Shown: positions 8,492 to 17,424, counted from the first letter of the stretch. The stretch: 64,000 bases of DNA from Streptomyces sp. SCSIO 30461 (GCF_037023745.1 NZ_CP146101.1:3526001-3590000), one strand, 5' to 3'. Notes: generated from the sequence alone by a model not told the origin. Made by a program: numbers and translations.

Positions 8492-8882
8492 TCAGCCCTC
8501 GGTCCAGCCGTGGTCCTTCGCGAACCGGGCCAGTCCGGCGCGGGCCTGTAGGATCTGCTCGCCGGTGAGCGACGGGACCGATGTCAGGAGAACCTCGGTG
8601 ACCTCCCGGACGAACTCATCCGCGCCGAGAACGTCGCACAGGGAATCGTCGAACGGTACCGCGGCCCTTGCTTCCGTGCCTGATGCGAGGCGGACCGCGG
8701 ACGCCTTCGGCCCGCGCTCGCCGTTCTCGATCTCGAACTCCACCCTCACGCCGGGACGCACGTATTCCTCGGCCACGTGCATGTCGTTCACGTGCAGGAA
8801 CACGTCGTCCCCACCGCTCTCGGGCGCGACGAACCCAAAGCCCCGCGCACTGTCAAAACGCACCACTCGACCGACAACCATG
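8492..8882 (-). CDS. Cold-shock domain protein with C-terminal extension
   Basis: The ATG at 8882 (MVVGRVVRFDSARGFGF) is preceded by GGGAG and is preferred to the longer frame from 8893. The N-terminal ~65 residues form a cold-shock domain with RNP1-like GFGFVAPE and RNP2-like DVFLHVN, which bind single-stranded RNA or DNA. The C-terminal ~60 residues are helical, a layout found in long actinobacterial CSD proteins. The 5' leader folds into a hairpin that covers the ribosome site. The gene stands alone just beyond the group II intron. Confidence 0.88.
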
Positions 8883-8889
8883 GCATCTC

Positions 8890-8927
8890 CCACCGGAACC
8901 GGGCCCCTTGCCCGGGGATTCCGGTGG
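8890..8927 (-). promoter_or_regulatory. Hairpin in the 5' leader overlapping the ribosome site of the cold-shock gene
   Basis: On the minus strand CCACCGGAA (8927-8919) pairs with TTCCGGTGG (8898-8890), with an inner CCGGGC/GCCCGG helix. The 3' edge of the stem runs into the GGGAG ribosome site at 8887-8891, six bases before the ATG. Folding would partly hide the site, giving a plausible temperature-sensitive control of translation. The regulation itself is inferred. Confidence 0.5.
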
Positions 8928-9118
8928 AAGCCTAGTCACGAGCGTGTCGCGGGGGCGAGGCCGCCGAGACTTGTCGAATCGACACACTCCATCTTGGGGC
9001 CGGGTGCTGGGCAGCGGCGCGAGGTCGAGAACCTCGGTGCGGTCCGCTCCGCCGACTTCACTTGTCGTGGGCCAGAACTGCGCGATCGGGACGGTCAACG
9101 CACTGACCACGGGTGTCC

Positions 9119-9393
9119 CGGGCGAGGCAGCACGCATTCGCTGCCCGGTGTGGTCCGGAGTCGGCTCGGAAGACCCGATGATGCCGCCCGCACAACGGGA
9201 GGCGTTCGCCGCCGAGATGCAGGCGGCAGGCGTCGACTGGCGTCTCGCGGTCTACGGTGGAGCCCTGCATGCGTTCCACCAGCCACCGGTCGGCCACACC
9301 GTGCCCCCCGGAGTCGGCCACCACCCGCGACACGCGCAGCGAGCCTGGCGTGACATGGTCGACCTGCTCGCCGAGTGTCTGCCCGTTGGGTAG
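9119..9393 (+). pseudogene. C-terminal relic of a dienelactone hydrolase
   Basis: The last ~90 residues of a dienelactone hydrolase-type alpha/beta hydrolase are visible: IRCPVWSGVGSEDPMMPPAQRE carries the acidic residue of the triad and YGGALHAFHQP the histidine. The nucleophile domain is missing, and the sequence before 9119 is unrelated in all frames. No start codon or ribosome site precedes it. It is a 5'-truncated, dead gene. Confidence 0.65.
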
Positions 9394-9402
9394 TGATTCG
9401 GT

Positions 9403-10713
9403 CTATGCCTCCAGTAGCAGTGTCAGGCCTCCGACGGTGTAGCAGATCATGAGCACCAGCAGGGGGAGCTGTCCGGCGACAGCGCGAGAGGGAGGGAAGA
9501 GGCGGACGGATCGGTCGTGGGCGGCGATCACTCCGAGGACATGGCCGAGGACGATCGCTGTGACCTGGAGGGAGGCCAGGGCGCTTGGCGACAGGAGGTC
9601 CGCGGGTGGGGGCGGATTGTCAGCGCCCCATGCGATGGTGACTGTGCGTGAGGATTCGATGATGAAGAGTGAGAGGTAGTGGGCGAAGAGGTAGCCGGTG
9701 GCGATGGGGATGAGGGAATGCGCGAAGGCGTTGGTGGGACGCTCCTGACCCGGGCCCGAGATGAGGCGTGCGGCGATGGCACAGGAGGCGTAGAGCAGGG
9801 CGACGATGGCGCAGGAGGCGGCCAGCCCAAGGGTGGCGGCACCGGTCCGGCCGAGGGGCGAAGTCTGGAGCGTGGTGATCCACCACGGCGCTTTGGAGAA
9901 GCCGTCGTAGGCGGTGCTGCCCAGCATCACGCACAGCGTGGCGGTGAGCCCTGGGGCGACAGGGACGGCGTCCAGGCTGTTGAAGGGGCTGCGCAACACG
10001 AGAAGCCGGTCGTGCGGGCGGCGGGCCAGAGGAGAGAGGCGACCGAGTAGCGCGGAGTACACCTCGAAGGCGTCGCCGCGGTCGAACCACCGTGCCCCGT
10101 ACACCGCTGCTCCGCCGAGCTGGGCCGCGGCGTAGAGGAGGAGGAAGGTGAGCAGGGCGGCGCGTGAGGCGGGCTCCCTTGAGGCGAGTTCGAGCCAGGT
10201 GAAGGCGAACAGTCCCACGCCGGCGGGCCAATAGCCCATGGCCCTCGGGAGAGGGCGCCCGGAGCGAGGGTCGCGACCGAGGGCGCGGCAGGCGTGGGAA
10301 TGGAGCGTGCGCAGGGGGTTCAGCAGACGCCAGACGGGGCCGAAGACAACGGAGGCGGGGACCAGGCCCACCCAGAACAGGACGTAGACCGCGCCGGGGG
10401 CGGGGTTGCGGTCGAGGTCGTCGGGGCCGAGGAGGAGATGGGCGGCGACGAAGACCGCCGCGGCGAGGCCCAACGCTTGCAGGATGCCTCGCAAGAGTGC
10501 GCCGTCCGCAGCGCGTTGGAGGGCGGTCGGCAGTGGACGCCCGGCCGTGTCGCCAGTGAATCTCGGGGTGGGCCAGAGCAGGCCCAGGGCGAGGAAGGAG
10601 ACGAGCAGGGCCGTGAAGGCTCCGGCATAGGCGTAGAAGGCTGGGATGGGCAGGTCCTGGCGGCTGCCGATGCCGTGGGCGAGGCCAAGGGCATGGTCGA
10701 CGTCGAGGATCAT
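9403..10713 (-). CDS. Polytopic membrane protein of unknown function
   Basis: This 436-residue integral membrane protein starts at an ATG and has about ten hydrophobic segments. They are spaced from residue 25 (FYAYAGAFTALLVSFLALGL) to the C-terminus (LPLLVLMICYTVGGLTLLLEA), with short charged loops. I do not recognise a family. It is the last gene of a three-gene operon, 73 bases after a cupredoxin-like lipoprotein, itself coupled to an exported beta-helix protein. That context suggests a cell-envelope complex, perhaps handling a metal or redox cofactor. There is no direct evidence for this. Confidence 0.85.
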   Translation of the reverse strand: MILDVDHALGLAHGIGSRQDLPIPAFYAYAGAFTALLVSFLALGLLWPTPRFTGDTAGRPLPTALQRAADGALLRGILQALGLAAAVFVAAHLLLGPDDLDRNPAPGAVYVLFWVGLVPASVVFGPVWRLLNPLRTLHSHACRALGRDPRSGRPLPRAMGYWPAGVGLFAFTWLELASREPASRAALLTFLLLYAAAQLGGAAVYGARWFDRGDAFEVYSALLGRLSPLARRPHDRLLVLRSPFNSLDAVPVAPGLTATLCVMLGSTAYDGFSKAPWWITTLQTSPLGRTGAATLGLAASCAIVALLYASCAIAARLISGPGQERPTNAFAHSLIPIATGYLFAHYLSLFIIESSRTVTIAWGADNPPPPADLLSPSALASLQVTAIVLGHVLGVIAAHDRSVRLFPPSRAVAGQLPLLVLMICYTVGGLTLLLEA

Positions 10714-10786
10714 GGGCGTATGCCGGCCGGGAGCGGGAAGGTTGCCGCGGCGGCATGCCGAGGCGCCGCATCGGTGAGCCCTGCCA

Positions 10787-11266
10787 TCAGCGGACGACGA
10801 GCTGGGTGAGTACGAGCCCCGACTCGTGGGTCTCGACCGCGAACAGGCCCGTCCGGTCGGCCGTGAGGGACAACGTCCGGGCGCGTCCCGGCATCAGTTC
10901 GGTGGTCATGTCGAAGCCGTGAACGTGCAGTTCGTCGGCCTGGTCGCTGGTCACGACGAGGGCCACCCGGGTGCCCTTGGCCACTTCGACACGGCCGGGG
11001 GCGGGGCTGACCTCGTTGCCCGTGACGGTGATGCGGACGGTTCTGGTGGACGGAGCGGAGTCCCGGTCGTCCCGATCCCGCATGTCACTGCCTGAGTCGT
11101 CGGGCGGCCGGGTTGCCGGAGCGACGGGGGTTGTTGCCGTGTCGTGGCTGGTCCCGGGCTTGTGGTGGGTGGTGGGCCGGGCACAGCCGACCGCTGTCAG
11201 GGTGACCGCGAGGGCCGTGCCGATGGCGAGCGTGGCGAGGCACAACGGAGCCGTTCGCTTCCTCAT
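10787..11266 (-). CDS. Cupredoxin-like lipoprotein
   Basis: This 159-residue exported protein has a signal peptide ending in a lipobox LTAVGC near residue 28. A Pro/Asp/Thr-rich linker follows, then a C-terminal beta-sandwich of ~80 residues. The latter resembles cupredoxin_1/EfeO-type domains (VRITVTGNEVSPAPGRVEV, DELHVHGFDMT, GLFAVETHESG). Two histidines (HVHGF and ETHES) are potential copper or iron ligands, but the classical cupredoxin Cys is absent. Its start overlaps the end of the beta-helix gene (ATGA at 11263-11266), showing coupling. Confidence 0.8.
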   Translation of the reverse strand: MRKRTAPLCLATLAIGTALAVTLTAVGCARPTTHHKPGTSHDTATTPVAPATRPPDDSGSDMRDRDDRDSAPSTRTVRITVTGNEVSPAPGRVEVAKGTRVALVVTSDQADELHVHGFDMTTELMPGRARTLSLTADRTGLFAVETHESGLVLTQLVVR

Positions 11267-13371
11267 GACGTCCCCGTCCTTGTGTCCGGCCCAGGCTCCT
11301 CCGAGTTCTCGGTGCGTACGTCGCCCGTAGCCGTAGCCCGGTCCTGGTGACGGCTACGGTTCGGGGCGGCGCCCGCCTGTTCCGACCGGCCTGCGGCAGC
11401 GATCACCGCCCAGACCACCCACGCCGCACCCACCAGGGCCCGCAGCCACGCCGGGCCGAGCGGAGTCCAGGGGATCATCACGACGGACTTGTCCCAGGCG
11501 TCGAGCAAGGTGAGTGCACCCAGCCCCACGGTCACCCAGCCGAACACCCTGCGTCGTCGAAGGAACCGAAGGCCCATACCGGCCCATCCGAGCCCGAGCA
11601 GCAACAGCGACACGGTCGGGATCACCGTGTGCTCGTACGACCTCGCCGAACCGATCACACCGACCACGAGTCCGATCAGCGCGACCGCGGCGGCCGCGGT
11701 CCCCCACCGGTCGCGGCGCAACGTCCGCCGCCACAGCACCCCGCCGACGAGTGCGAGCACGGCCGCCACGGCGATCGCGATCTGGGTCTCGATCCGCTCC
11801 ACACCCCGCGCGCCGTACCAGTCGCATCCCGCGGGGAGCCTGCGGGCGCGCACGTCGTACTCCGAGCACACCAGCAGTTGCACCAGCTTCACCGGCTCGC
11901 CGACGATGCGGTCGCTGCCTCCCGACACCTCACCCGGTGTGTCACCGCACGCCGGGAGCGTCCGCGGGTTGCCCGGACCCGTGAGGCCGGACCAGCAGTT
12001 GCCCTCGCCCTGGCCGTCCCACCAGACGGCGGTCCTGTTGGGGCGGGGGTTTCCCTCCCGGTCGATGCCGAGGCGGTTGCCGATGAAGCGGTTGTGGTGG
12101 GACGTGTCCCACTGCTTTCCCACGCCCTCCTCGCCACGCACGAACCCGGGCACGGAATGCAGCACGAAGGCGGTTCGCTGGTTGCCGTAGATCCAGTTGT
12201 CCTGGAAGAGGTTGTAGTTGCCGCCGGCGATGACGACGCCGGATCCGACCGGGACCGAGATCTGAGGACAGACGACGCCTTTCTCGTACCCCCGCTCGGC
12301 GGGCGGCTTGGCGCAGGTGCCGTCCCGTACATGACGGTAGTAGTCCTGGTTGTTGTCATGGATCAGGTTGCGTTCGAACTTCGAGTGGTCCTGCGGGAGT
12401 CCGGGATGGCCGGGGAAGGCGCTGTCCATGGTGGCGCCCGCCATGTTGTGGTCGAACTCGTTGTCGTGCGCCCAGACCGAGTTGCCGGCCGTGCCGGAGT
12501 AGCCGACCATGTTGTGGTGGCTGCGGCAGCCCGTGATCTCCATGGAGTAGCGCTCGACGTCGTGGCCCCGCTCGCTGTTGACGTCGGAGGCGCTGCCCGG
12601 ATAGATGCCGGAGTCGCCGTTGCCGTAGGACTCGCAGTCCTTGTACAGGCCGTGGTCGCTTGCGAAGGTCAGGAAACCGTACTCGTCGTTCCAGCGGGTG
12701 AGCACGTCGTCGATGACGAATCCGTCGCTCGCCAGGACGTAGAGGGAGTTGAATGTCGAGCGCTGCGCGGTGAAGTTCTTGAAGTAGACACCGTCGGCCA
12801 TGTCGGCCCGGATGATGTTGAGCTTCCTGTACCCGCCGTCGATGATGACGTCGTTGCGGCTGGCGCCGGTGCCCTCGATCTGCAGATCCCTCTTGCCGAG
12901 AATCGCGATCAGGTTCTGGTTGTTGGGGCACTTCTCCTGCTGCTCGTACGACAGGATCTGGTATCCGAACGACGAATTGGGCGCCTTGAGCCGGGTGCAC
13001 TCGCCCGTTGGCGCCGACTGGGTCGGTTCCTCCAGATACAGCCCCGGCAGAATCGCGATGCCCATGCCCGGCTTGTCGACGGCGTTCACCGCTTCCTGCA
13101 GATGCCGGAACCCGTTGTCCTGACAGCGCTCGAAGAGCCGGATATTGCGGTCCTTCAGTTCCGCCGGGAAGCCGGAGACGCGCCGATCGAAGTCGGCACG
13201 GTCGGTCTTGCACACGAGGAGATCGGGCTCCGCGCTTCGATAGAGCGGCACACTCCCCGAACCGTCGGGAAAGTCCACGGGACGTTCTTCGTGCGCCATC
13301 GCGGACGTCGCGCCGACGAGAAGGAACAAGACGGCTAACAGGACGCTCAGGGCACTGCGGGGCCTCGGCAT
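11263..13371 (-). CDS. Exported right-handed beta-helix protein with C-terminal membrane helices (NosD-like layout)
   Basis: About 702 residues from the ATG at 13371, which directly begins a good signal peptide (LSVLLAVLFLLVGATSAMA); the longer TTG start at 13389 is less likely. Residues ~90-470 form parallel beta-helix repeats rich in Asn, Gly and Asp (VYFKNFTAQRSTFNSLYV, NEFDHNMAGATMDSAF, YNLFQDNWIYGNQRTAFVL), like NosD or CASH-domain proteins. Residues ~550-680 hold four to five membrane helices, so the helix domain faces outside and is tethered. Cysteines are frequent in the outer domain. It is first in the operon with the cupredoxin-like lipoprotein and the polytopic protein. The substrate is unknown. 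Confidence 0.85.
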   Translation of the reverse strand: MPRPRSALSVLLAVLFLLVGATSAMAHEERPVDFPDGSGSVPLYRSAEPDLLVCKTDRADFDRRVSGFPAELKDRNIRLFERCQDNGFRHLQEAVNAVDKPGMGIAILPGLYLEEPTQSAPTGECTRLKAPNSSFGYQILSYEQQEKCPNNQNLIAILGKRDLQIEGTGASRNDVIIDGGYRKLNIIRADMADGVYFKNFTAQRSTFNSLYVLASDGFVIDDVLTRWNDEYGFLTFASDHGLYKDCESYGNGDSGIYPGSASDVNSERGHDVERYSMEITGCRSHHNMVGYSGTAGNSVWAHDNEFDHNMAGATMDSAFPGHPGLPQDHSKFERNLIHDNNQDYYRHVRDGTCAKPPAERGYEKGVVCPQISVPVGSGVVIAGGNYNLFQDNWIYGNQRTAFVLHSVPGFVRGEEGVGKQWDTSHHNRFIGNRLGIDREGNPRPNRTAVWWDGQGEGNCWSGLTGPGNPRTLPACGDTPGEVSGGSDRIVGEPVKLVQLLVCSEYDVRARRLPAGCDWYGARGVERIETQIAIAVAAVLALVGGVLWRRTLRRDRWGTAAAAVALIGLVVGVIGSARSYEHTVIPTVSLLLLGLGWAGMGLRFLRRRRVFGWVTVGLGALTLLDAWDKSVVMIPWTPLGPAWLRALVGAAWVVWAVIAAAGRSEQAGAAPNRSRHQDRATATGDVRTENSEEPGPDTRTGTS

Positions 13372-13790
13372 GGCGGAAGAGTAGAGCAATGCCCACTATT
13401 TGTGATCCCCCTGCACATCACACGTTCCTGTCGCGGTTCCGCCCGGCGTCGCGGCAGACGCGCCACCGACGGCGAGGAGGCGGAGATCCCGTTCGCACAG
13501 TGCGGTGAGCAGCTGAAACGTGTCATCGGTCAGGGGTGCGCCCACGCCGCGCGGTGGTCTCGGCGGAGGTGTGTACCGTGTGTGTTTCCACTCGGGTCCA
13601 GGTCCGAGCCCGAGTCCGTGGCCGGGGTCCGTGCGGAGGTCGGGGCCAGGAACGCGTGAACCATGCGTGGCGGTGCGCACCCGGACGGCTGTTCCCGGTT
13701 GCAGCGGATACTGAGCTGACAGAGCATCACAGCGACAGAGACCCGCGCCGGGGTTCGCACCGGCCTTTGCCTGCTGCGGAGTGATGCACC
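13372..13790. other. Intergenic region, divergent
   Basis: This lies between the divergent beta-helix operon and the gene at 13791, so promoters for both are expected here. An antisense frame ending LTDDTFQLLTALCERDLRLLAVGG (13396-13530 region) has a protein-like tail but no credible start. I see no repeat or RNA structure that I can defend. Confidence 0.4.
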
Positions 13791-14336
13791 ATGGACCCGT
13801 CCTCGCTCGCTGACATCGAGTCGGTCGTCGGTGGCGGCAGGGCCGTCATCATGGCTGAGGACAGCATCGTCGTGGATGCTGTGAAAGCCACCGTGAAGAG
13901 TGGTAGGACCGCCACCTTCTACCTGACCCGTGCTCAATTCTCCGCAGTCAACGCGTGGTACTGGACACCGCAGCGGATGAAGCACATGGGACTCGAGCCG
14001 GTGTCGGACGAGGAAATGACCCGGATCAGAAGCGAGCTCGGAGCCGCGGCGTGCGGCTCGGCCTACTCCAACCGCATCAAGTGCCCCAACGGCCACACGT
14101 ACGGCGCGTTTGAATTCGTGAAGCAGGGCATCGAGGAGCACGGGCTGGAGACCACCCGAGCGGTCTTCAGCCTCAAGGACGCGGCCGTGATCCGCGCCAA
14201 TCCCCACCAGCAGGTGGTCTGCATGAGCTGTCGACGCCAGCTGGCGACCCCGCACTACTACGTCTACTGGGGCTACGGATGCTGCGTGGACCTGGACGAC
14301 ACGTCGACAGCCGCCTTCGCGGCCGGGCACGGCTGA
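13791..14336 (+). CDS. Hypothetical protein with Cys/His pairs
   Basis: This 181-residue soluble protein starts at an ATG, about 15 bases after a purine-rich stretch. I do not recognise it. The middle carries KCPNGHTYGAFEF and the C-terminal part VVCMSCRRQLATPHYYVYWG. The CPNGH and CMSC pairs look like a split zinc knuckle, and two more Cys (GYGCCVD) follow. The balanced composition and aromatic residues argue that it is a real gene and not a shadow. It stands alone. Confidence 0.7.
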   Translation: MDPSSLADIESVVGGGRAVIMAEDSIVVDAVKATVKSGRTATFYLTRAQFSAVNAWYWTPQRMKHMGLEPVSDEEMTRIRSELGAAACGSAYSNRIKCPNGHTYGAFEFVKQGIEEHGLETTRAVFSLKDAAVIRANPHQQVVCMSCRRQLATPHYYVYWGYGCCVDLDDTSTAAFAAGHG

Positions 14337-14812
14337 ACGCAGGGAGCAGCAGCGACCTGCGCCGCGCCGGCGTTCACGCCGTTTCCGCCGCCGCTGGGTC
14401 GGCGCCATCGAGGCCGACACAAGGAGAACGCGCGGGGTTCGGGCCACCGCCGGGTCAGGAGCGTGGGTACGGCTCCACAGCACGGCGACCGGCGGAGCTG
14501 GTCAGCCCGTCGCTCCGACGCAGGAAGCCGGATCCGGGCATCGCGTCCGAGCTCCCGCCGAAGACCGAGACCGACCGCCCGGCCTCCCTCACCGCCGAGC
14601 AGCGGTCCCCGTACGAGACTCGGGCAGAACCTGTCCGCCGCCGGAGCCGGGGCCGACCCGGGGGAGCACTGGTCACCACCGCGTCCGTGCGTGCCCGTGA
14701 TCTGCTCGCCTGCACACACGGTTTCGCCACCCGGCCGGGGCCGTCACCGGACTTCTCGACGGTCGAACGAGCCGAGCTTCTCGTCGGCTGAACGCGAGGA
14801 CGCCGGACGCGC
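14337..14812. other. Intergenic region without a supported gene
   Basis: All open frames here are Arg/Ala/Pro-rich and mutually overlapping, typical of GC-driven shadows. I see no motif, terminator or repeat that can be defended. Confidence 0.4.
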
Positions 14813-15163
14813 GTGAGACGCCGCGAGGCGACCATGTCGTCAGGACGCACGGCTGCGTTGCGCGGCGGGATGGCCGGTGCCAGGCTGGGAACGTCGGCCC
14901 TACGGAGTCGTGGTGGTCGCCGGCGGGCTGCCGTGGCGCCCCGGGATGCCTCCGCACCGCTGCCGCGGGAGGGCGCCCCGGCGGAGGGTGACGACCCGCG
15001 ATCGCGGCGCGCCGACAGTCTCTCCGAGGCCCGGCAGGCGCACCGCAAGCTGAAGACCTGGGTCACGAGGGAGGACCAGGAGGAGGCCACCTCGCTCGGT
15101 GGCGTCGTGGCCCAGACCCAGCAGCTGCTGTACACCCTCGCACCGGGCGGTGCGGGACACTGA
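14813..15163 (+). CDS. Possible small hypothetical protein
   Basis: This is a 116-codon frame whose second half (SEARQAHRKLKTWVTREDQEEATSLGG) reads like a charged coiled helix. Its first half is Arg/Ala/Gly-rich. A start at the second ATG (MSSGRTAALRGG) is equally possible. No family is recognised, and there is no strong ribosome site. It could be a real small protein or a chance frame. Confidence 0.3.
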   Translation: MRRREATMSSGRTAALRGGMAGARLGTSALRSRGGRRRAAVAPRDASAPLPREGAPAEGDDPRSRRADSLSEARQAHRKLKTWVTREDQEEATSLGGVVAQTQQLLYTLAPGGAGH

Positions 15164-15285
15164 CTCGTGCTCGCGGATCCGGGAGAGGCGCGACCCCCAC
15201 CACCGAGCACCCGCCGCCGAGTACCGAAACGATCCGTCCGCCCGCCACCGGCGTCCCCGGCCACCCACGGCGGAACCCGCACCAC

Positions 15286-15654
15286 TCACTCGTCGAGCGC
15301 GCCCTGCAGCGACGAACCCGTCATCTCGACCACGACGGCCATCTCCCGCAGTCCGTCGGGCAGGTTCGCGCGCTGCTCCTCGCCACTGACCAGGACACCG
15401 TCCGGCAGAACGACAGCTGCGCCGAGACGGTCGGCCAGTTCGGCGACGATGTCCACGACTCCACCGGCCGGGAAGCGGTGCACGATGATGCCGTCGGCAC
15501 TCACGCTCAGCTCCGCCTCTCCGCCCTCGGCTGCCCGGATCAGCACCTCCACGGTGTCCGGATCCGCTTTCACGGCGTGGGGTGCCAGCACCTCCCTGGT
15601 CACCCGTTCATCCAGCGTCTCGGGCTCGCCGTCGACGAACCGGTGCAGCGAGAT
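15286..15654 (-). CDS. Hypothetical acidic protein, start unresolved
   Basis: The coherent coding part begins around 15654 (ISLHRFVDGEPETLDERVT) and runs for ~120 residues to a TGA at 15286. It includes AEGGEAELSVSADGIIVHRF and DIVAELADRLGAAVVLPDG. The composition is that of a soluble alpha/beta protein, but I do not know the family. The open frame extends upstream to 15975, yet that part is antisense to the acetyltransferase and looks non-coding. No ATG or GTG occurs at the natural start, so the first codons may be altered or the gene 5'-truncated. Confidence 0.5.
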   Translation of the reverse strand: MSLHRFVDGEPETLDERVTREVLAPHAVKADPDTVEVLIRAAEGGEAELSVSADGIIVHRFPAGGVVDIVAELADRLGAAVVLPDGVLVSGEEQRANLPDGLREMAVVVEMTGSSLQGALDE

Positions 15655-15693
15655 CCCGCATCCCGGGAGGCTGCCGGAGCGCGTCCGAATATC

Positions 15694-16155
15694 ATGCGGC
15701 GCATGACAGACATCGACATCAGGACCGCCGTCTCGGGCGACATCCCCGCCATCGTCGCCATGCTGGCCGACGACACACGGGGAGCCGCACGCGAGTCTCC
15801 GGACGACTTGAGTCCCTATCTCGCCGCATACGAGCGGTTGCGGACAGATCCCCACCAGTTCCTCATGGTGGCGGTGCGGGGTCCGATGGTCGTCGGCACC
15901 CTCCAACTGACCGTCATTCCCGGCCTCTCCCGCCGCGGCAGCACCCGGTCGGTCATCGAAGGTGTGCGGGTACACAGCTCGGAGCGCGGACAGGGACTCG
16001 GTGCGCAGCTGATCGAGTGGGCGATCGAGGAGTCCCGCCGCCAGGGCTGCTCATTGGTCCAGCTCACCTCGGACATGGCGCGGCCGGAGGCCCACCGGTT
16101 CTACGAGCGACTCGGCTTCGTGGGATCACACATCGGCTTCAAGTACCAACTTTGA
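15694..16155 (+). CDS. GNAT-family N-acetyltransferase
   Basis: A 153-residue acetyltransferase starts at ATG 15694 or nine bases later (MTDIDIRTAV). The acetyl-CoA binding motif A is VRVHSSERGQGLGAQLIEWA, with the R/Q-x-x-G-x-G/A signature (RGQGLG). Motif B HRFYERLGF follows near the end. It transfers an acetyl group from acetyl-CoA to an amine, and the substrate is not predictable. It diverges from the unknown gene at 15286-15654 with about 40 bases between coding parts. Confidence 0.88.
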   Translation: MRRMTDIDIRTAVSGDIPAIVAMLADDTRGAARESPDDLSPYLAAYERLRTDPHQFLMVAVRGPMVVGTLQLTVIPGLSRRGSTRSVIEGVRVHSSERGQGLGAQLIEWAIEESRRQGCSLVQLTSDMARPEAHRFYERLGFVGSHIGFKYQL

Positions 16156-16189
16156 ACGGTGGTGTGCCACCGGGTGCGACACCCTGGTG

Positions 16190-16366
16190 TTCTGTCTTCG
16201 GGACCGGTTCTCGGACCTCGGCGACCTTCTGACCGCCAGCTCCGACCAGGGCATCAGCTCCGAAGCAGTCGCCATGGTCCAGCGCCTCATCCGACGCCAG
16301 ATCGATGCGGGCCACGGAGGGGAGGGCTTCGCCCGAATCTTCGAGAGCATCAGGCAGCCAGGCTGA
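16190..16366 (+). pseudogene. C-terminal relic of a 6-phosphogluconate-dehydrogenase-type NAD(P) oxidoreductase
   Basis: The frame ending at the TGA at 16364-16366 reads LIRRQIDAGHGGEGFARIF then ESIRQPG. This matches the typical C-terminus of NAD(P)-dependent beta-hydroxyacid dehydrogenase/imine-reductase proteins (AGHGxxDFAxxIExLRxP). The Rossmann domain and catalytic region are absent, and there is no start codon. It is a dead fragment immediately after the acetyltransferase. Confidence 0.5.
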
Positions 16367-16709
16367 GAGCGTGTGTGGACGGGGGTGCGGCCATGTGCGG
16401 CGGCCTGGGCGGCCTGAGGCTCCATCGACATCCATCGACATACGCATGGTCCTTCTACGTGGACCGCGATCGGCACGGCGAGTTGAAGCTGCTGCTCTTC
16501 CTCCACGGTGATCCCGACATCGGGAACACATAGGTGATGACGCACGCGACAGGGGCGTAGCCGTATGTCGTCGATCGGACACCGGCGAGGCCGGACGGGC
16601 GCGCCGACCATGGCCTGAGCATGTCCGCACAGCAAGATCCCTTCTTGATGGACGACAGCCCCATACGGGGCCGAAGCCGTGTACGCGGGTGCGATGGCAG
16701 GATGACGGT
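16367..16709. other. Intergenic region without a supported gene
   Basis: Only overlapping shadow frames are present. A short direct duplication CATCGACATC occurs twice in tandem near 16425-16442. No promoter or terminator is convincing. Confidence 0.35.
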
Positions 16710-17234
16710 ATGGGTTCGAATCAGCCGTGGGCGGGGCTTCACAATGACCTGCTGGCAGCAAAGGCATTGGTGTACGACCCGAGTGGTTTCGTCTGCTCGC
16801 TGCCGGCGCCCGAGCCGGAGAGTGCTGAGTACGCGGCTTGCTCGTTCGCGCTGGATGACCGCTCGGTTCGGTTCCGCGCGGCCAAGACCACTCCGGCTAA
16901 GGCGGGACAGTTCGTCACCGTGTGGCAGCGGTCTGAAGAGGGGCCGATCCGGCCCTTCGACGCCGACGACGGCGTGGACCTCTTCGTCATCAGCAGCCGC
17001 GACGGCGACGGCTTCGGACAGTTCGTGTTCCCGTGCAGGGTGTTGTGCGAGCGCAACATCGTCTCCGGTGAAGGCTCCGGCGGGAAACGCGGATTCCGTG
17101 TGTACCCGCCGTGGGTGACCGCGGCCAACCGGCAGGCCCGCAGCACGCAGGCATGGCAGGTGGACTATTTCCTCGACCTCGGTCAGGACGGGCCTGCCGA
17201 CCCGACTCTCGCCCATGCCCTCTACCACCCGTAG
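16710..17234 (+). CDS. MepB family protein
   Basis: This 174-residue protein starts at ATG 16710 (MGSNQPWAGL). It shows the family landmarks: PESAEYAACSFALDDRSVRF, TPAKAGQFVTVWQRS, DLFVISSRDGDGFGQFVFP and GKRGFRVYPPW. MepB proteins occur near multidrug efflux genes in staphylococci, but their biochemical role is unknown. The sequence is complete and free of frameshifts. A tRNA-like GGTTCGAATC at its start codon is a coincidence. Confidence 0.85.
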   Translation: MGSNQPWAGLHNDLLAAKALVYDPSGFVCSLPAPEPESAEYAACSFALDDRSVRFRAAKTTPAKAGQFVTVWQRSEEGPIRPFDADDGVDLFVISSRDGDGFGQFVFPCRVLCERNIVSGEGSGGKRGFRVYPPWVTAANRQARSTQAWQVDYFLDLGQDGPADPTLAHALYHP

Positions 17235-17424
17235 GTGCCCGCCGCTCGATGGCGTTCCGAACGGCGGGTCAACGCCGCTTCCCTCCCGAAGGGGACCGGC
17301 TGCAGCTGAGGGCCGTACTCGCCGGCTGCTCCGGTCTCGAAAGCCGGGTCGGGATTGGGGCTGGGGCCGGGTCTGAGGGCTGGTCGACGTCGGCCCGGAC
17401 GCTGAGCCCAGGGCGGGTTTACAT

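Noticed and set aside
11347..13338. 663-codon plus-strand frame opposite the beta-helix gene
   Set aside because: Its Val/Ala/Asp-rich translation mirrors the real gene's third codon positions; no start context or motif.
13396..13680. 94-codon minus-strand frame with tail LTALCERDLRLLAVGG
   Set aside because: The first half is Pro/Arg/Gly shadow sequence and no ribosome site supports a shorter start.
16710..16724. tRNA-like GGTTCGAATC
   Set aside because: No matching T-stem, anticodon arm or acceptor stem can be built, and the bases belong to the MepB start region.
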